Below, piece by piece: positions 41,779-50,037 of a DNA stretch of 64,000 nt. Both the position numbers and the translations under genes were made by a program. The DNA lies in NCBI RefSeq assembly GCF_026642255.1, contig NZ_CP113264.1:3534001-3598000 (forward strand). Direction: 5' to 3'. Under the pieces are notes generated by a model. It was not told the origin of the DNA and ran no database searches. It was given only the letters and a program-made list of their open reading frames with translations. Position 1 is the first letter of the stretch, and the number at the start of each line of letters is the position of its first letter. Origin of the DNA: Streptomonospora nanhaiensis (GTDB lineage Bacteria > Actinomycetota > Actinomycetes > Streptosporangiales > Streptosporangiaceae).

Positions 41779-42231
41779 CTACCCGGACACCGCCCGCAGG
41801 GGAACGGGTCCGCGCAGGGTGAGGCGGTCCAGGGCCGCGGCGGTCCCCTCGTCGGCGGGGAGGTAGACCACCAGGCGCTGGCCTCCGGCGTCCAGGCTCT
41901 CGTAGGACAACTACAGCTCGCCCGCCTCCGGGTGCACCAGGCGTTCGAGGCCGGTGCGCCGGGGCACGGCAGGCGCCGCCGCGAGCCGGTCGGTGAAGGG
42001 CGCGCCGCCCACGATCTCCAGCTCCTCCACCAGGTGCGCGAGAAAGGGGTCGTCGAGCGCGCTCTCGGCCCTGAGCTCGGCGATCCGCTCGTCCGCGACG
42101 CCGTCCCAGTCCGGGTACACCTGCCGCCCCCGGTCGTCGGCGAACACGAACCACCACCGGTTCACCGGCTCGCCGTCCTCGTCCAGGAGCCCGACCGGGC
42201 CCGCCAGGCGCGCAGGAACTCTCCCAATGCG
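41779..42231 (-). pseudogene. amber-interrupted, 5'-truncated MmyB-type regulator remnant
   Basis: In one frame this encodes a ligand-binding domain like the C-terminal half of actinobacterial HTH regulators: VPARLAGPVGLLDEDGEPVN, RWWFVFADDRGRQVYPDWDG, VEELEIVGGAPFTDRL, LVHPEAGEL. A TAG at 41911-41913 then stops the frame, which continues beyond it as LSYESLDAGGQRLVVYLPAD to a TAG at 41779. The homology runs across the stop in the same frame, so a single-base change probably created it. No HTH domain is present upstream. Confidence 0.78.
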
Positions 42232-42467
42232 TTGTCGTCCATGGGCCGAGTCCAGGATCGGGCGCCCCTGCCGTCCTGGCCCCCTCACGGCCAGCCTCGC
42301 CACGGCCTTCCTCCGCGCCCGCCTCCTCTCCACACTGGCCCCATGACCTTCACACCGGACGAAACCGCCCACCCGCACGGCCGGCCCCCGGCGAGCAGGC
42401 CGCGCCCGGCGGCGGACCGGCCCGCCCGCACCGGGGGCGCCGCACACGCGACGGGGGAAGCCGCCTG

Positions 42468-43649
42468 ATGCGCTACCGGCTCCTGGGTCCCTCGGGCCTG
42501 CGCGTCTCCCAGCTCTTCCTCGGAGCGATGACCTTCTCCGGGCCCGAGGAGGCGCGCCGCATGGTCGACCTCTACCAGGCCGCGGGCGGCAACGTCATCG
42601 ACACCGCCTCCGCCTACCGCGACAGCGAGGAGGTCGTGGGCGGACTCCTGCGGGGGCGCCGCGACCGGTTCGTGCTCGCCACCAAGTACGCCCTGCCCCG
42701 GGACCCCACCGACCCCAACACCGGCGGCACCCACCGCAAGAACCTCGCCTGCTCCCTCGACCGGAGCCTGCGACGGCTGCGCACCGACTACGTCGACCTG
42801 CTGTGGGTGCACACCTGGGACGAGTACACCCCCGTGGAGGAGACCATGCGCGCCCTGGACGAGGCGGTGCGCGCGGGAAAGGTCCTGTACGTGGGGGCCT
42901 CCAACCTTCCGGCGTGGCTCGTCGCCCAGGCCAACACCCTGGCCCTGTGGCGGGACTGGTCCCCCTTTGTGGGCGTGCAGGTGCCCTACAGCCTCCTGCG
43001 GCGCGACATCGAACGCGAACTGCTGCCCATGTCCGAGGCCCTGGGGCTGAGCGCGGCCACCTACGGCGGCCTGGCCGCCGGGGTGCTCTCGGGCAGGTTC
43101 ACCGGCCCCGGCGCCGAGGCCTCCGGCCGCCGGGTCGACGCCGCCGCCCTCTCCCCGCACGAGCACGGGGCCGCACGCGCCGTACGCGAGGTGGCCGGGG
43201 AGGTGGGGGCGAGCCCGGCCCAGGTCGCGATCGCCTGGACCCTGGCCCGCTCGCACACCGTCCACCCGATCATCGGCGCCGGCACCGCCGACCAGCTCCG
43301 GGACAACCTGGGCGCGGTCCGGGTGGACCTGCCCGAGCAGGCGGTGCGCCGCCTGGACGCGGTGGCCGGGTTCGACCCCGGATATCCGGGACCCGAGGAC
43401 AGGGGCACGCGCTCATGGCTGAACGGCGACAGCGAGGTGGTCCCGCCGTCCAGGAACGGGGCGCAGGTTTCCCAGGGGCCGACGGTCCTCGCCCCAGGGG
43501 GACCCGTGCCGAACGCGCCCGTGCCACACGCGCGGGCCGCCGCTTCCACGCCCCTCACCTCCTGGCCGGGGCGTGGAAGCGGGCCAGGTCCACGGGCCAG
43601 GCGTCGGCGTACCCGACCCCGCGCTCGGGCGGCAGCCGCCGACCGGTGA
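42468..43649 (+). CDS. aldo/keto reductase with atypical C-terminal extension
   Basis: This 393-residue AKR has the catalytic tetrad: Asp in VIDTASAYRD with Tyr, Lys in LATKYAL and His in LLWVHTWDEY, plus an NADPH-binding PIIGAGTADQLRDNL. The core ends near residue 310; the remaining 80 residues are low-complexity and overlap the convergent gene at 43555 by 95 bases. That suggests a lost stop or a frameshift near 43390, where relatives normally end. GGGGGA precedes the ATG. Confidence 0.85.
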   Translation: MRYRLLGPSGLRVSQLFLGAMTFSGPEEARRMVDLYQAAGGNVIDTASAYRDSEEVVGGLLRGRRDRFVLATKYALPRDPTDPNTGGTHRKNLACSLDRSLRRLRTDYVDLLWVHTWDEYTPVEETMRALDEAVRAGKVLYVGASNLPAWLVAQANTLALWRDWSPFVGVQVPYSLLRRDIERELLPMSEALGLSAATYGGLAAGVLSGRFTGPGAEASGRRVDAAALSPHEHGAARAVREVAGEVGASPAQVAIAWTLARSHTVHPIIGAGTADQLRDNLGAVRVDLPEQAVRRLDAVAGFDPGYPGPEDRGTRSWLNGDSEVVPPSRNGAQVSQGPTVLAPGGPVPNAPVPHARAAASTPLTSWPGRGSGPGPRARRRRTRPRARAAAADR

Positions 43650-43998
43650 GGGCGTCGGTACGGGCGACCGCGGCGACGCCCCGCGCGTCCAGCGGGTGGA
43701 GCCCTCCCCCGTCGAGCCGCCACCCGCACACGCTCTTGAGGGGGACGGCGCGGCCGTCGGGCAGGGTGTGGGAGGTGCGGTCGGTGAAGGTGCGCAGCAC
43801 GGCCGTCCCGGGGGAGCCGTCCAGGAGGGCCGCGCCCAGGGCGTCGACCACCTCGGGGTGCTCGACGCTGAGCACGCCCAGACGGCGCCGCAGGCAGGTG
43901 TAGGCGGAGGAGGTGGTGAGGAGGGTGAGGATGTGCAGGTCGCCGGGGGCGCCGTCCAGGAGCGGGTCGAGGAGGGCCCGGACCTTGTGGGAGTCCAT
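43555..43998 (-). CDS. hypothetical protein
   Basis: This 147-residue protein begins MDSHKVRALLDPLLDGAPGDLHILTLLTTSSAYTCLRRRLG and ends with PVDLARFHAPARR. I do not recognise a family. It contains no membrane segment or known catalytic motif. It converges with and overlaps the aldo/keto reductase tail by 95 bases, and it is well supported by third-position GC and by a normal ATG. Function unknown. Confidence 0.7.
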   Translation of the reverse strand: MDSHKVRALLDPLLDGAPGDLHILTLLTTSSAYTCLRRRLGVLSVEHPEVVDALGAALLDGSPGTAVLRTFTDRTSHTLPDGRAVPLKSVCGWRLDGGGLHPLDARGVAAVARTDALTGRRLPPERGVGYADAWPVDLARFHAPARR

Positions 43999-44091
43999 AC
44001 CTACGGAGTATGCGGGGTCGGAGGCGGCCGGAACCGGTTGTCCACAGACCCGGTTCCGGCCCTTCTCGCCCCTGTCCGCCCCGGGCCGGGC

Positions 44092-45642
44092 TCAGTGCCC
44101 CTGGGAGACGTCCAGTGACCTGGGCGTGAGTACGAACACGGCCACCGCGGCGGCCAGCAGCGCGAGGCCGCCCGCCAGACTGATCTGTGTCAGCGACTCG
44201 CTGAAGGCCGACCGGGCCAGCGCGGCGAGCTCGGCGGAGCCGGTCTCGGCGGCGATGTCGAGGGCTCCCCCGAGCGACTCCTGGGCGGCGAGCACCGTCT
44301 GCTCGCCCAGGCCGGTGCCGGTGAGGAGCCCCACGGGCAGCTCCGCCCGGTAGACCGCCGCGGCGGCACTGCCCAGGACGGCCACCCCCAGGACGTTGCC
44401 CAGGTCGTAGGAGGTCTCCTCGATGGCGGCGGCGTTGCCCGCCTTCGCCTGCGGGGTGCTGGACATGATGACGGCCGAGGCGATCGCCAGGGAGCCCGAA
44501 CCCGTTCCGAGCAGGACGAGGGCGACCATGACCACCGGGTAGGACAGCGGCCCCGGCAGGGCGAACATCAGCACGAACCCCAGCGCGGCCACGAACAGCC
44601 CGCCCGCCAGCACGGTGCGGCTCCCCAGGCGCCGGGCCAGCACCGGCGCCAGAGGCGAGGCCACCGCGGCGCCCAGCGCCATCGGCAGCAGCCGCACCCC
44701 CGCCTGCAGCGGCGAGTGCCCCTCCACGAGCTGGAGCCACTGGGCGACCAGGAGCAGCATCGCCGCCATGGCGAACATGGAGGCCAGCGCGGCCACGGTC
44801 CCCGCGGTGAAGGACGGGGAGGAGAACAGACGCACCTCCAGCAGCGGGTCCGGGCGCCTGAGGCAGCGCACCACGAACCAGCCCAGCACCAGCGCGCCCA
44901 GGGCGAACGCCAGCAGCGCCGAGGGGTCCAGGATCCCGGCCTTGCTGAACTGCTTGATGCCCCACACCAGCGCGACCATGCCCACGATCGACAGCACGGT
45001 CGCCACCATGTCCCAGCTGCCCGGGTGCGGGTCGCGGGCCTCGGGCAGCAGGAGCAGCCCCGCCAGGAGGCCCGCGGCCATGAACGGCACGTTGACCAGG
45101 AACGCCGCGTGCCAGGAGAAGTGCTCCAGCAGCAGCCCGCTCACGATGGGGCCCACCGCCGCGCCCAGCGACGCGATGGCCGCCCAGATCCCCAGCGCGG
45201 TGGCGCGCTCGCGGGGGTCGGGGAACACGGTGCGGATCATCGACAGGGTGGTGGGCATGATCATCGCCCCGCCCACGCCCAGCAGGACGCGCACCGCGAT
45301 CACGGTGCCGGGGCTGTCGGCCGCCAGTACCGCGAGCGAGGCGCCGCCGAAGACCGCGAAGCCGGCCAGCAGCATCCTCTTGCGGCCCCACCGGTCGCTC
45401 AGGGCGCTCATCGTCACCAGGAGCCCGGCCAGCACCAGGGAGTAGGCGTCCACGATCCACAGCTGCTGGCCGGAGGTGGGCCTCAGGTCGGCCGAGAGCG
45501 CCGGCAGGGCCACGTTGAGGATGGTCATGTCCATGACGACCACGAGGAGGCTGCCGGAGAGCACCATCAGCGCGGCCCAGCGCCGGGCGGCCGACATCGG
45601 CCCCTTCCCGGTGGTGGCGGTCGGGGCGGGATCGGTTCCCAT
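44092..45642 (-). CDS. MFS efflux transporter, DHA2 (14-TM) type
   Basis: This 516-residue protein has about 14 transmembrane helices. Motif A reads SALSDRWGRKRMLLAG between helices 2 and 3, and motif C reads AIASLGAAVGPIVSGLLLEHFSW. Motif D1 at helix 1 is DMTILNVALPALS. It is an EmrB/QacA-type proton-coupled drug exporter. Its ATG overlaps the TetR stop by ATGA, so the regulator and the pump form one operon and the TetR protein is the probable drug sensor. Confidence 0.92.
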   Translation of the reverse strand: MGTDPAPTATTGKGPMSAARRWAALMVLSGSLLVVVMDMTILNVALPALSADLRPTSGQQLWIVDAYSLVLAGLLVTMSALSDRWGRKRMLLAGFAVFGGASLAVLAADSPGTVIAVRVLLGVGGAMIMPTTLSMIRTVFPDPRERATALGIWAAIASLGAAVGPIVSGLLLEHFSWHAAFLVNVPFMAAGLLAGLLLLPEARDPHPGSWDMVATVLSIVGMVALVWGIKQFSKAGILDPSALLAFALGALVLGWFVVRCLRRPDPLLEVRLFSSPSFTAGTVAALASMFAMAAMLLLVAQWLQLVEGHSPLQAGVRLLPMALGAAVASPLAPVLARRLGSRTVLAGGLFVAALGFVLMFALPGPLSYPVVMVALVLLGTGSGSLAIASAVIMSSTPQAKAGNAAAIEETSYDLGNVLGVAVLGSAAAAVYRAELPVGLLTGTGLGEQTVLAAQESLGGALDIAAETGSAELAALARSAFSESLTQISLAGGLALLAAAVAVFVLTPRSLDVSQGH

Positions 45643-46205
45643 CAGAGCTCCGTGTCGGTGGTGGCGGCCCGGCCCATCAGGGCGGTGACCGCGAAGGCGA
45701 GTTCGTCCGGGTCCAGGGGGTCGTCGTGCGTCAGGGCGTGCAGCATCGCCCCGTCCACGTACAGGGCCAGCGCCCGCGCGGCCCGGGGGGTGGTGTGCTC
45801 GGCCAGGATCCGCACCAGCCCCTCGAACCAGCGCAGTGTCAGCGGGCGCAGGTCGGGCCGGTGCACTCCGGCCAGGTACAGCTCGGCGTCGGCCCGCACC
45901 CGGGGGCCCTGGCGCAGGTAGTCGTGCAGGAGCGCGGCCACGGCGGCCGGGTCGCCCCGGTCGCGGGCGATCTGCCCGGCGAGCTCGCGCAGGGCCTCGT
46001 CGGTGTCCTGGGCCAGGTGCTCCAGGGCCGCTGTGCTGAGGTCGTCCAGCGTGGCGAAGTAGTAGGTGGTGGCGCCCAGCGGCACACGGGCGCGCGCGGC
46101 GACGCCGCGGTGGGTGAGGCCGGAGACGCCGCTCTCGGTGATCAGCGCGGCGGCGGCCTCGACGATGCTCCGGCGGCGCCCCTGGGGGTCGCGTCGGGCG
46201 CTCAC
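45642..46205 (-). CDS. TetR-family regulator of the MFS pump
   Basis: This 187-residue regulator has a TetR helix-turn-helix (LITESGVSGLTHRGVAARARVPLGATTYYF, key words LTHRGVAARARVPLGATTYYF) and a TetR_C-like helical domain. The start is GTG 46205, which overlaps the end of a short leader reading frame by GTGA. The nested palindrome at 46276-46303 in the promoter is the likely operator, giving autoregulation and control of the pump. Confidence 0.88.
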   Translation of the reverse strand: MSARRDPQGRRRSIVEAAAALITESGVSGLTHRGVAARARVPLGATTYYFATLDDLSTAALEHLAQDTDEALRELAGQIARDRGDPAAVAALLHDYLRQGPRVRADAELYLAGVHRPDLRPLTLRWFEGLVRILAEHTTPRAARALALYVDGAMLHALTHDDPLDPDELAFAVTALMGRAATTDTEL

Positions 46206-46246
46206 CGCCGCACCGCCCCGGGCGCGCGGCCGTTCCTGCGGCGCAT
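46202..46246 (-). CDS. 14-residue leader peptide, translationally coupled to TetR
   Basis: An ATG at 46244-46246 with a strong AGGAGGG site opens the frame MRRRNGRAPGAVRR, which ends at a TGA overlapping the GTG of the TetR gene (GTGA). The TetR GTG itself has no clear ribosome-binding site, so re-initiation after this leader is a plausible way to translate it. The peptide is Arg-rich. It could instead be a chance frame and the true TetR start different. Confidence 0.5.
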   Translation of the reverse strand: MRRRNGRAPGAVRR

Positions 46247-46275
46247 ACGTATCCCTCCTGCCCCGGACAAGCTCT

Positions 46276-46303
46276 AGTACATCTGTACATGTACGAGAGT
46301 ACT
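46276..46303. promoter_or_regulatory. nested palindromic TetR operator
   Basis: The inner GTACATGTAC (46285-46294) and the outer AGTAC (46276-46280) / GTACT (46299-46303) share the same centre of symmetry. The 28-base dyad lies between the TetR-MFS operon and the hydrolase gene and probably covers the TetR promoter. Confidence 0.75.
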
Positions 46304-46468
46304 GGAACCCCGAACGCCCCCGAGGCCCTGCGGCGGAGGTGATCCCGGCCACTCCGGAACCCCCGCGCCCCGGTCGGGGCGCGTCACCGTGCGCAGTATC
46401 CCCGGCTCACGGGGCCGCAGGAGCACGACAGGGGCCACCGGCCTTCCACCGACCTACTCTAATACTCC

Positions 46469-46508
46469 CCAAAACTCCCTTTATTGGTTCGCTTTTAGGG
46501 AAGTTTGG
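46469..46508. promoter_or_regulatory. AT-rich island with inverted repeat, hydrolase promoter region
   Basis: 46455-46525 is strikingly AT-rich for this window. It contains CCAAAACTCCCT (46469-46480) and AGGGAAGTTTGG (46497-46508), which complement at 10 of 12 positions with a 16-base spacer. It lies about 90 bases upstream of the hydrolase ATG and is a likely regulator-binding promoter region. Confidence 0.55.
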
Positions 46509-46599
46509 TTTACTTTGGTGGCACATGTTCGTCTGTGTCGACCGGGGCCCCTTGCCCCGACGGACACGGGCGGCCGATCCGGGGAGGACCGCTCGACCC

Positions 46600-47439
46600 A
46601 TGAGTGCGATCTACAAGACCGAAGCGGGGGAACAGGAGCTGCGCCGCCGCTACCAGGAGGAGCTGCGCACCTGGCCTGTTCCCGCCGACCACCTGCGGGT
46701 GCCCACCCGCGAGGGCGAGACCTTCGTGCTCGCCTCGGGCCCCGCGAACGCGCCCCCCGTGGTCCTGCTGCACGGATCGGGGGCCAACGCGACGATGTGG
46801 CGCCAGGACGCGGCCGCCTGGGCAGGGCACTTCCGCACCTACGCCGTGGACCTGGTGGGCGAACCCGGCCTGAGCGCCCCCTCCCGCCCGCCCCTGTCCT
46901 CGGGCGCCCACCGGCTCTGGCTCGACGACGTGCTGGAGGGACTGGGGCTCGTCGACACGGCCCTGGTCGGCACCTCCCTGGGCGGCTGGATGGCACTGGA
47001 CTACGCCGCCCACCGCCCCGACCGGGTGCGCCGCCTGGCACTGCTGTGCCCCGGGGGCGTGGGCGCCCAGAAAGTGGGATGGCTGTTCGCGACCCTCCTG
47101 CTGCGACCCTTCGGGCGCCGGGGCCGGCGCCGCTCGGTGCTGGTGGCCACCGGCCTGGACGCGCTCTCGGCCGGCCCCGCCCTGGACCGGATCAGCCTGA
47201 CCTTCGAGCAGTTCCGGCCGCGCACGGAGCGGCTCCCGGTGTTCTCCGACGACACCCTGCGCCGCCTGACCATGCCGGTGCAGGTGAGCGTGGGCGAGCG
47301 GGACGCGATGTTCGACTCCGCGGGAACCGCGAGCCGCGTGCGAAGGTGCGTGCCGCACGCCTCCGTGCACGTCCTGCCCGGGGTCGGGCACGCGATCCTG
47401 GACCGGTCCGGGGCCGTCCTGGAATTCCTCCGCGCCTGA
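46600..47439 (+). CDS. alpha/beta fold hydrolase
   Basis: This 279-residue hydrolase has HGSGANATMW, the nucleophile elbow GTSLGGW (Ser), ERDAMFDS with the catalytic Asp and GVGHAILD with the His. The N-terminal YKTEAGEQELRRRYQEELRTW matches the short-chain lactonase/esterase group related to carboxylesterase NP and YbfK. GGGGAGGACC precedes the ATG. The substrate is unknown. Confidence 0.88.
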   Translation: MSAIYKTEAGEQELRRRYQEELRTWPVPADHLRVPTREGETFVLASGPANAPPVVLLHGSGANATMWRQDAAAWAGHFRTYAVDLVGEPGLSAPSRPPLSSGAHRLWLDDVLEGLGLVDTALVGTSLGGWMALDYAAHRPDRVRRLALLCPGGVGAQKVGWLFATLLLRPFGRRGRRRSVLVATGLDALSAGPALDRISLTFEQFRPRTERLPVFSDDTLRRLTMPVQVSVGERDAMFDSAGTASRVRRCVPHASVHVLPGVGHAILDRSGAVLEFLRA

Positions 47440-47589
47440 CCACGGCGGGCCCGACCCGGGGCGGACACCCGGGCCGGGCCGTACAGGAGCCCGGCCACAG
47501 CCGGCCGGGGACCGGCCCCGCCGATCCGCGCGAACAAGCGGGCCACCGGCTACCGGTCGGCCCGCCCCGCAACCAGGAGGAACCCGGGG

Positions 47590-48462
47590 TCAGGCACGGC
47601 GCGCGGCCCACACGGTGCGTTCGGTGCGCACCGCCAGGTCCTCGCGGCGCAGGATGCCGTGCGGGCTCCCGGCGTCCAGGAGCCGGTCGAGCGCGGCGAG
47701 GTCCTCCGGGGAGAGCTCCGCGGCCACGGCGGTGCGGATGCGCTGCAGTCCGCCGAGCGCGTAGCGGCCGACCGCCTCGCTGCGGGAGCCCTTGACGTCC
47801 ACGGAGACCGTGCGCTCGCCCTCGACCGTGAACCCGGCGGCGGCCAGCATCGGACCCCAGTCCGCACCGCGGTGGGGCAGGTGCTCGGCGTGCAGGCGGT
47901 CGGCCACGGCATGGCAGCGCTCCTCCAGGCCGGGCCTCTCCTCCGGGGCGCCCTCGGGCAGGAATCGCGGGAACCCGGCCAGTTCGACGACGGCGAACAG
48001 GCCGCCGGGCGCGAGCGCGCCACGGACGTTGCGCAGGGCGCGGTCGGGGTCGGACAGGTGGTGCATCGAGGCCGACGCCCACACCAGGTCCGGTGAGCCG
48101 AGGTCGGGCCACCCGGGTGCGTCCAGGTCGGCCTGCACCGTGCGCACGCGCGCGCCGACGCCGCGGTCAAAGGCCTTGGCGCGCAGCCGCTGCAGGTGCC
48201 CGGCGGAGGTGTCCACGGCCGTGACGTGCGCGTCGGGGAAGCGCTCCAGGAGGGCGAAGGTCCCCGCGCCCGTGCCGCAGCCCAGGTCCACGATCCGGCG
48301 CGGGACGGTCTCCAGCGGCAGCCACGCGGTGATCGAGGCCATGTGTTCGGCGAGGACCTCGGCGTCCAGGTCGAGGATCTCCGCCTGGACCTCGGAGTCG
48401 TGCTCCCGGTGGTGCTCGTGCCGGGTGCCGTGGTGGGAAGTGTGCGAGTGCGCTTCGTTCAT
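47590..48462 (-). CDS. class I SAM-dependent methyltransferase
   Basis: This 290-residue methyltransferase has motif I VDLGCGTGAGTFALL, motif II VTAVDTSAGHLQRL and motif III LVWASASMHHLSDPDRAL. The first 22 residues are very His-rich (HSHTSHHGTRHEHHREHD), an unusual metal-binding-like tail. The methyl acceptor is unknown; the fold resembles UbiE/COQ5-type enzymes. It converges with the hydrolase. Confidence 0.88.
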   Translation of the reverse strand: MNEAHSHTSHHGTRHEHHREHDSEVQAEILDLDAEVLAEHMASITAWLPLETVPRRIVDLGCGTGAGTFALLERFPDAHVTAVDTSAGHLQRLRAKAFDRGVGARVRTVQADLDAPGWPDLGSPDLVWASASMHHLSDPDRALRNVRGALAPGGLFAVVELAGFPRFLPEGAPEERPGLEERCHAVADRLHAEHLPHRGADWGPMLAAAGFTVEGERTVSVDVKGSRSEAVGRYALGGLQRIRTAVAAELSPEDLAALDRLLDAGSPHGILRREDLAVRTERTVWAARRA

Positions 48463-48784
48463 GCCTTCACCGTAGGACGGTCATGCCTTTGAAGCGCGAT
48501 TCCTTCCCCGTTGCGCAAGACGATGGTCGGATGCGCGGCCCGACGCGCAAGACACGGGGGTCGAGGAGGATCGGTAGGGGATGGCGGCCTCAGGACCCAC
48601 CGGCCCACCGGTCGCCGGTGAGCGCCTCCGACACCCCGGCCGCGCCCACCTCGCCGGGCAGGGCACAGCGGCGGGCGGTGTCCAAGCCGACGTGATCGGC
48701 CCGGCCGCCAGAGCACGTCGACCGGTTCGGCGCCGTCGGCGGGGCCGGTCCCGCCGATCCGATGCCGCCCCCGGGCCGGTGAGC
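48463..48784. other. 322-base spacer, no gene recognised
   Basis: I see no reading frame with homology or a ribosome-binding site in this stretch between the methyltransferase start and the XRE-cupin stop. A degraded gene cannot be excluded, because several frames are open. Confidence 0.35.
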
Positions 48785-49378
48785 TCACCCGTCGGAGCCC
48801 CGACCCCCGGGAGCCTCGCCCTCGCGCTGGTGTCCGCGGCGGGCGTCGCGGTCGAAGATGCCCAGGATCTCGCAGGGGCCGCCCTCGGCGCCGATCGCGT
48901 GCGGCATCATCGTGGGGAACTCGGCAGCCTGGTTCGCCTCGACGCGGAACCGGCGGTGGCCGAGCATGAGGGTCGCGGTGCCGGACAGGACGACGAGCCA
49001 TTCGCGCCCGGGGTGGGCACGCATGCGCGCAGGGTTGTCGGGCGGCGGTTCGGTCATGCGCTGGCGCACCACGCTCATGCCGGGGTCACCCTTGACGGGC
49101 CAGCGCATCAGGCCGTGGGCGGCGTCGATCATCGGACTGGTGACGATGTCGTCGGTGGCGGTCTCCACGAGCTGGTCCAGCGTGGTGTCCAGGGCCCGGG
49201 CGAGGGTGACCAGCTGGTCCAGGGCCAGGCGGCGCCTGCCGTTCTCGATGCGGCTCAGCGAGGACTGGCTCAGGTGGGCACGGGTGGCCAGTTCGGCCAG
49301 GGACCACCCCTGCGCCACCCGCAGGGCACGGATGCGTTTGCGTACGAGGCTGTCCAGCTCCCCGTCTTCTTGCGTCAT
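48785..49378 (-). CDS. XRE-family regulator with C-terminal cupin
   Basis: This 197-residue regulator has an XRE helix-turn-helix (LAELATRAHLSQSSLSRIENGRRRL, key words HLSQSSLSRIENG) and a C-terminal cupin (GREWLVVLSGTATLMLGHRRFRVEANQAAEFPTMMPHAIG). Its architecture equals that of the 3394 and 35181 genes. TACGCT lies 7 bases before the ATG on the minus strand, which would make it leaderless. The Tn3-type terminal repeat begins 89 bases upstream of its start. Confidence 0.88.
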   Translation of the reverse strand: MTQEDGELDSLVRKRIRALRVAQGWSLAELATRAHLSQSSLSRIENGRRRLALDQLVTLARALDTTLDQLVETATDDIVTSPMIDAAHGLMRWPVKGDPGMSVVRQRMTEPPPDNPARMRAHPGREWLVVLSGTATLMLGHRRFRVEANQAAEFPTMMPHAIGAEGGPCEILGIFDRDARRGHQREGEAPGGRGSDG

Positions 49379-49466
49379 GAGCAATAGCGTATGCCTCCGG
49401 TGCGCCCGGGGCCGTCCCTGTGGGCGCGGAGCCCGACACGAGGGCAAAGCCGAGGCCCCTGCGTAG

Positions 49467-49504
49467 GGGGCCCGGTAGTTCTCGCGGAAAATCCAACGCT
49501 GAGC
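49467..49504 (+). repeat. left 38-bp terminal inverted repeat, Tn3-family element
   Basis: GGGGCCCGGTAGTTCTCGCG begins this 38-base repeat, which ends AATCCAACGCTGAGC. It matches the reverse complement of 52033-52070 at 34 of 38 positions. Length, the GGGG tip and the adjacent transposase remnant are characteristic of Tn3-family ends. Confidence 0.85.
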
Positions 49505-49562
49505 CTCCCCCGCCGGTTGGCTGTTCGCCGACGGTCACCCCTCACCCCCCGACCGGAGTCTC

Positions 49563-49960
49563 ACGTCGGCCACCCAGGTCTTCTCCGAGGCCGAACCCGC
49601 CCAGCTCCGCGCGTTCCCCGACACCATCAGCTCCCAGGAGCTGATCCGCTACTTCACCCTGGCCCCCACCGACGCCGAGTTCGTCGAACACCGCCGCGGA
49701 GCGGCCAACCGACTCGGCCGGCGGTGCAACTGTGCACACTGCCCTGGCCCGGGTACGTGCCCACCGACCTGACCGGGGTCCCCGCCCCCGCTCCGGCTGC
49801 GATGGCGGGCGATGAAGGAGGCCCAGGCCAAGGAGCTGGAGACCTGCCCGCTCGCCCGCGCGATGGAGCACGACTCGCCCACCGCCCTGTTCCGCGCCGC
49901 GTGCGCGCACCTTCGCAGCGCGTGTGTGATCCGGCCCGGCCCGGTGTGGCAGCACGGAGG
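49563..49960 (+). pseudogene. Tn3-family transposase N-terminal (DUF4158) remnant
   Basis: Three pieces of a DUF4158 domain lie in consecutive but shifted frames: ELIRYFTLAPTDAEFVEHRR with GAANRLG (frame of 49563), AVQLCTLPWPGYVPTDLTGV (next frame, from about 49719), and ELETCPLARAMEHDSPTALF with IRPGPV (first frame again, from 49812). Single-base losses at about 49715 and 49800 account for the shifts. Nothing of the catalytic core follows. It is a dead remnant. Confidence 0.8.
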
Positions 49961-50037
49961 ACCGAACCGGGGCGCCGCCGCCCGTACGTCCACGTCAGCC
50001 GCTGCGCCTACGAGCGCACACGCGGGTGCCGACACGG

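Noticed and set aside
48463-48784. A degraded gene between the methyltransferase and XRE-cupin genes
   Set aside because: Fragments such as GEVGAAGVSEALTGDRW hint at coding in one minus frame, but I could not tie them to a family.
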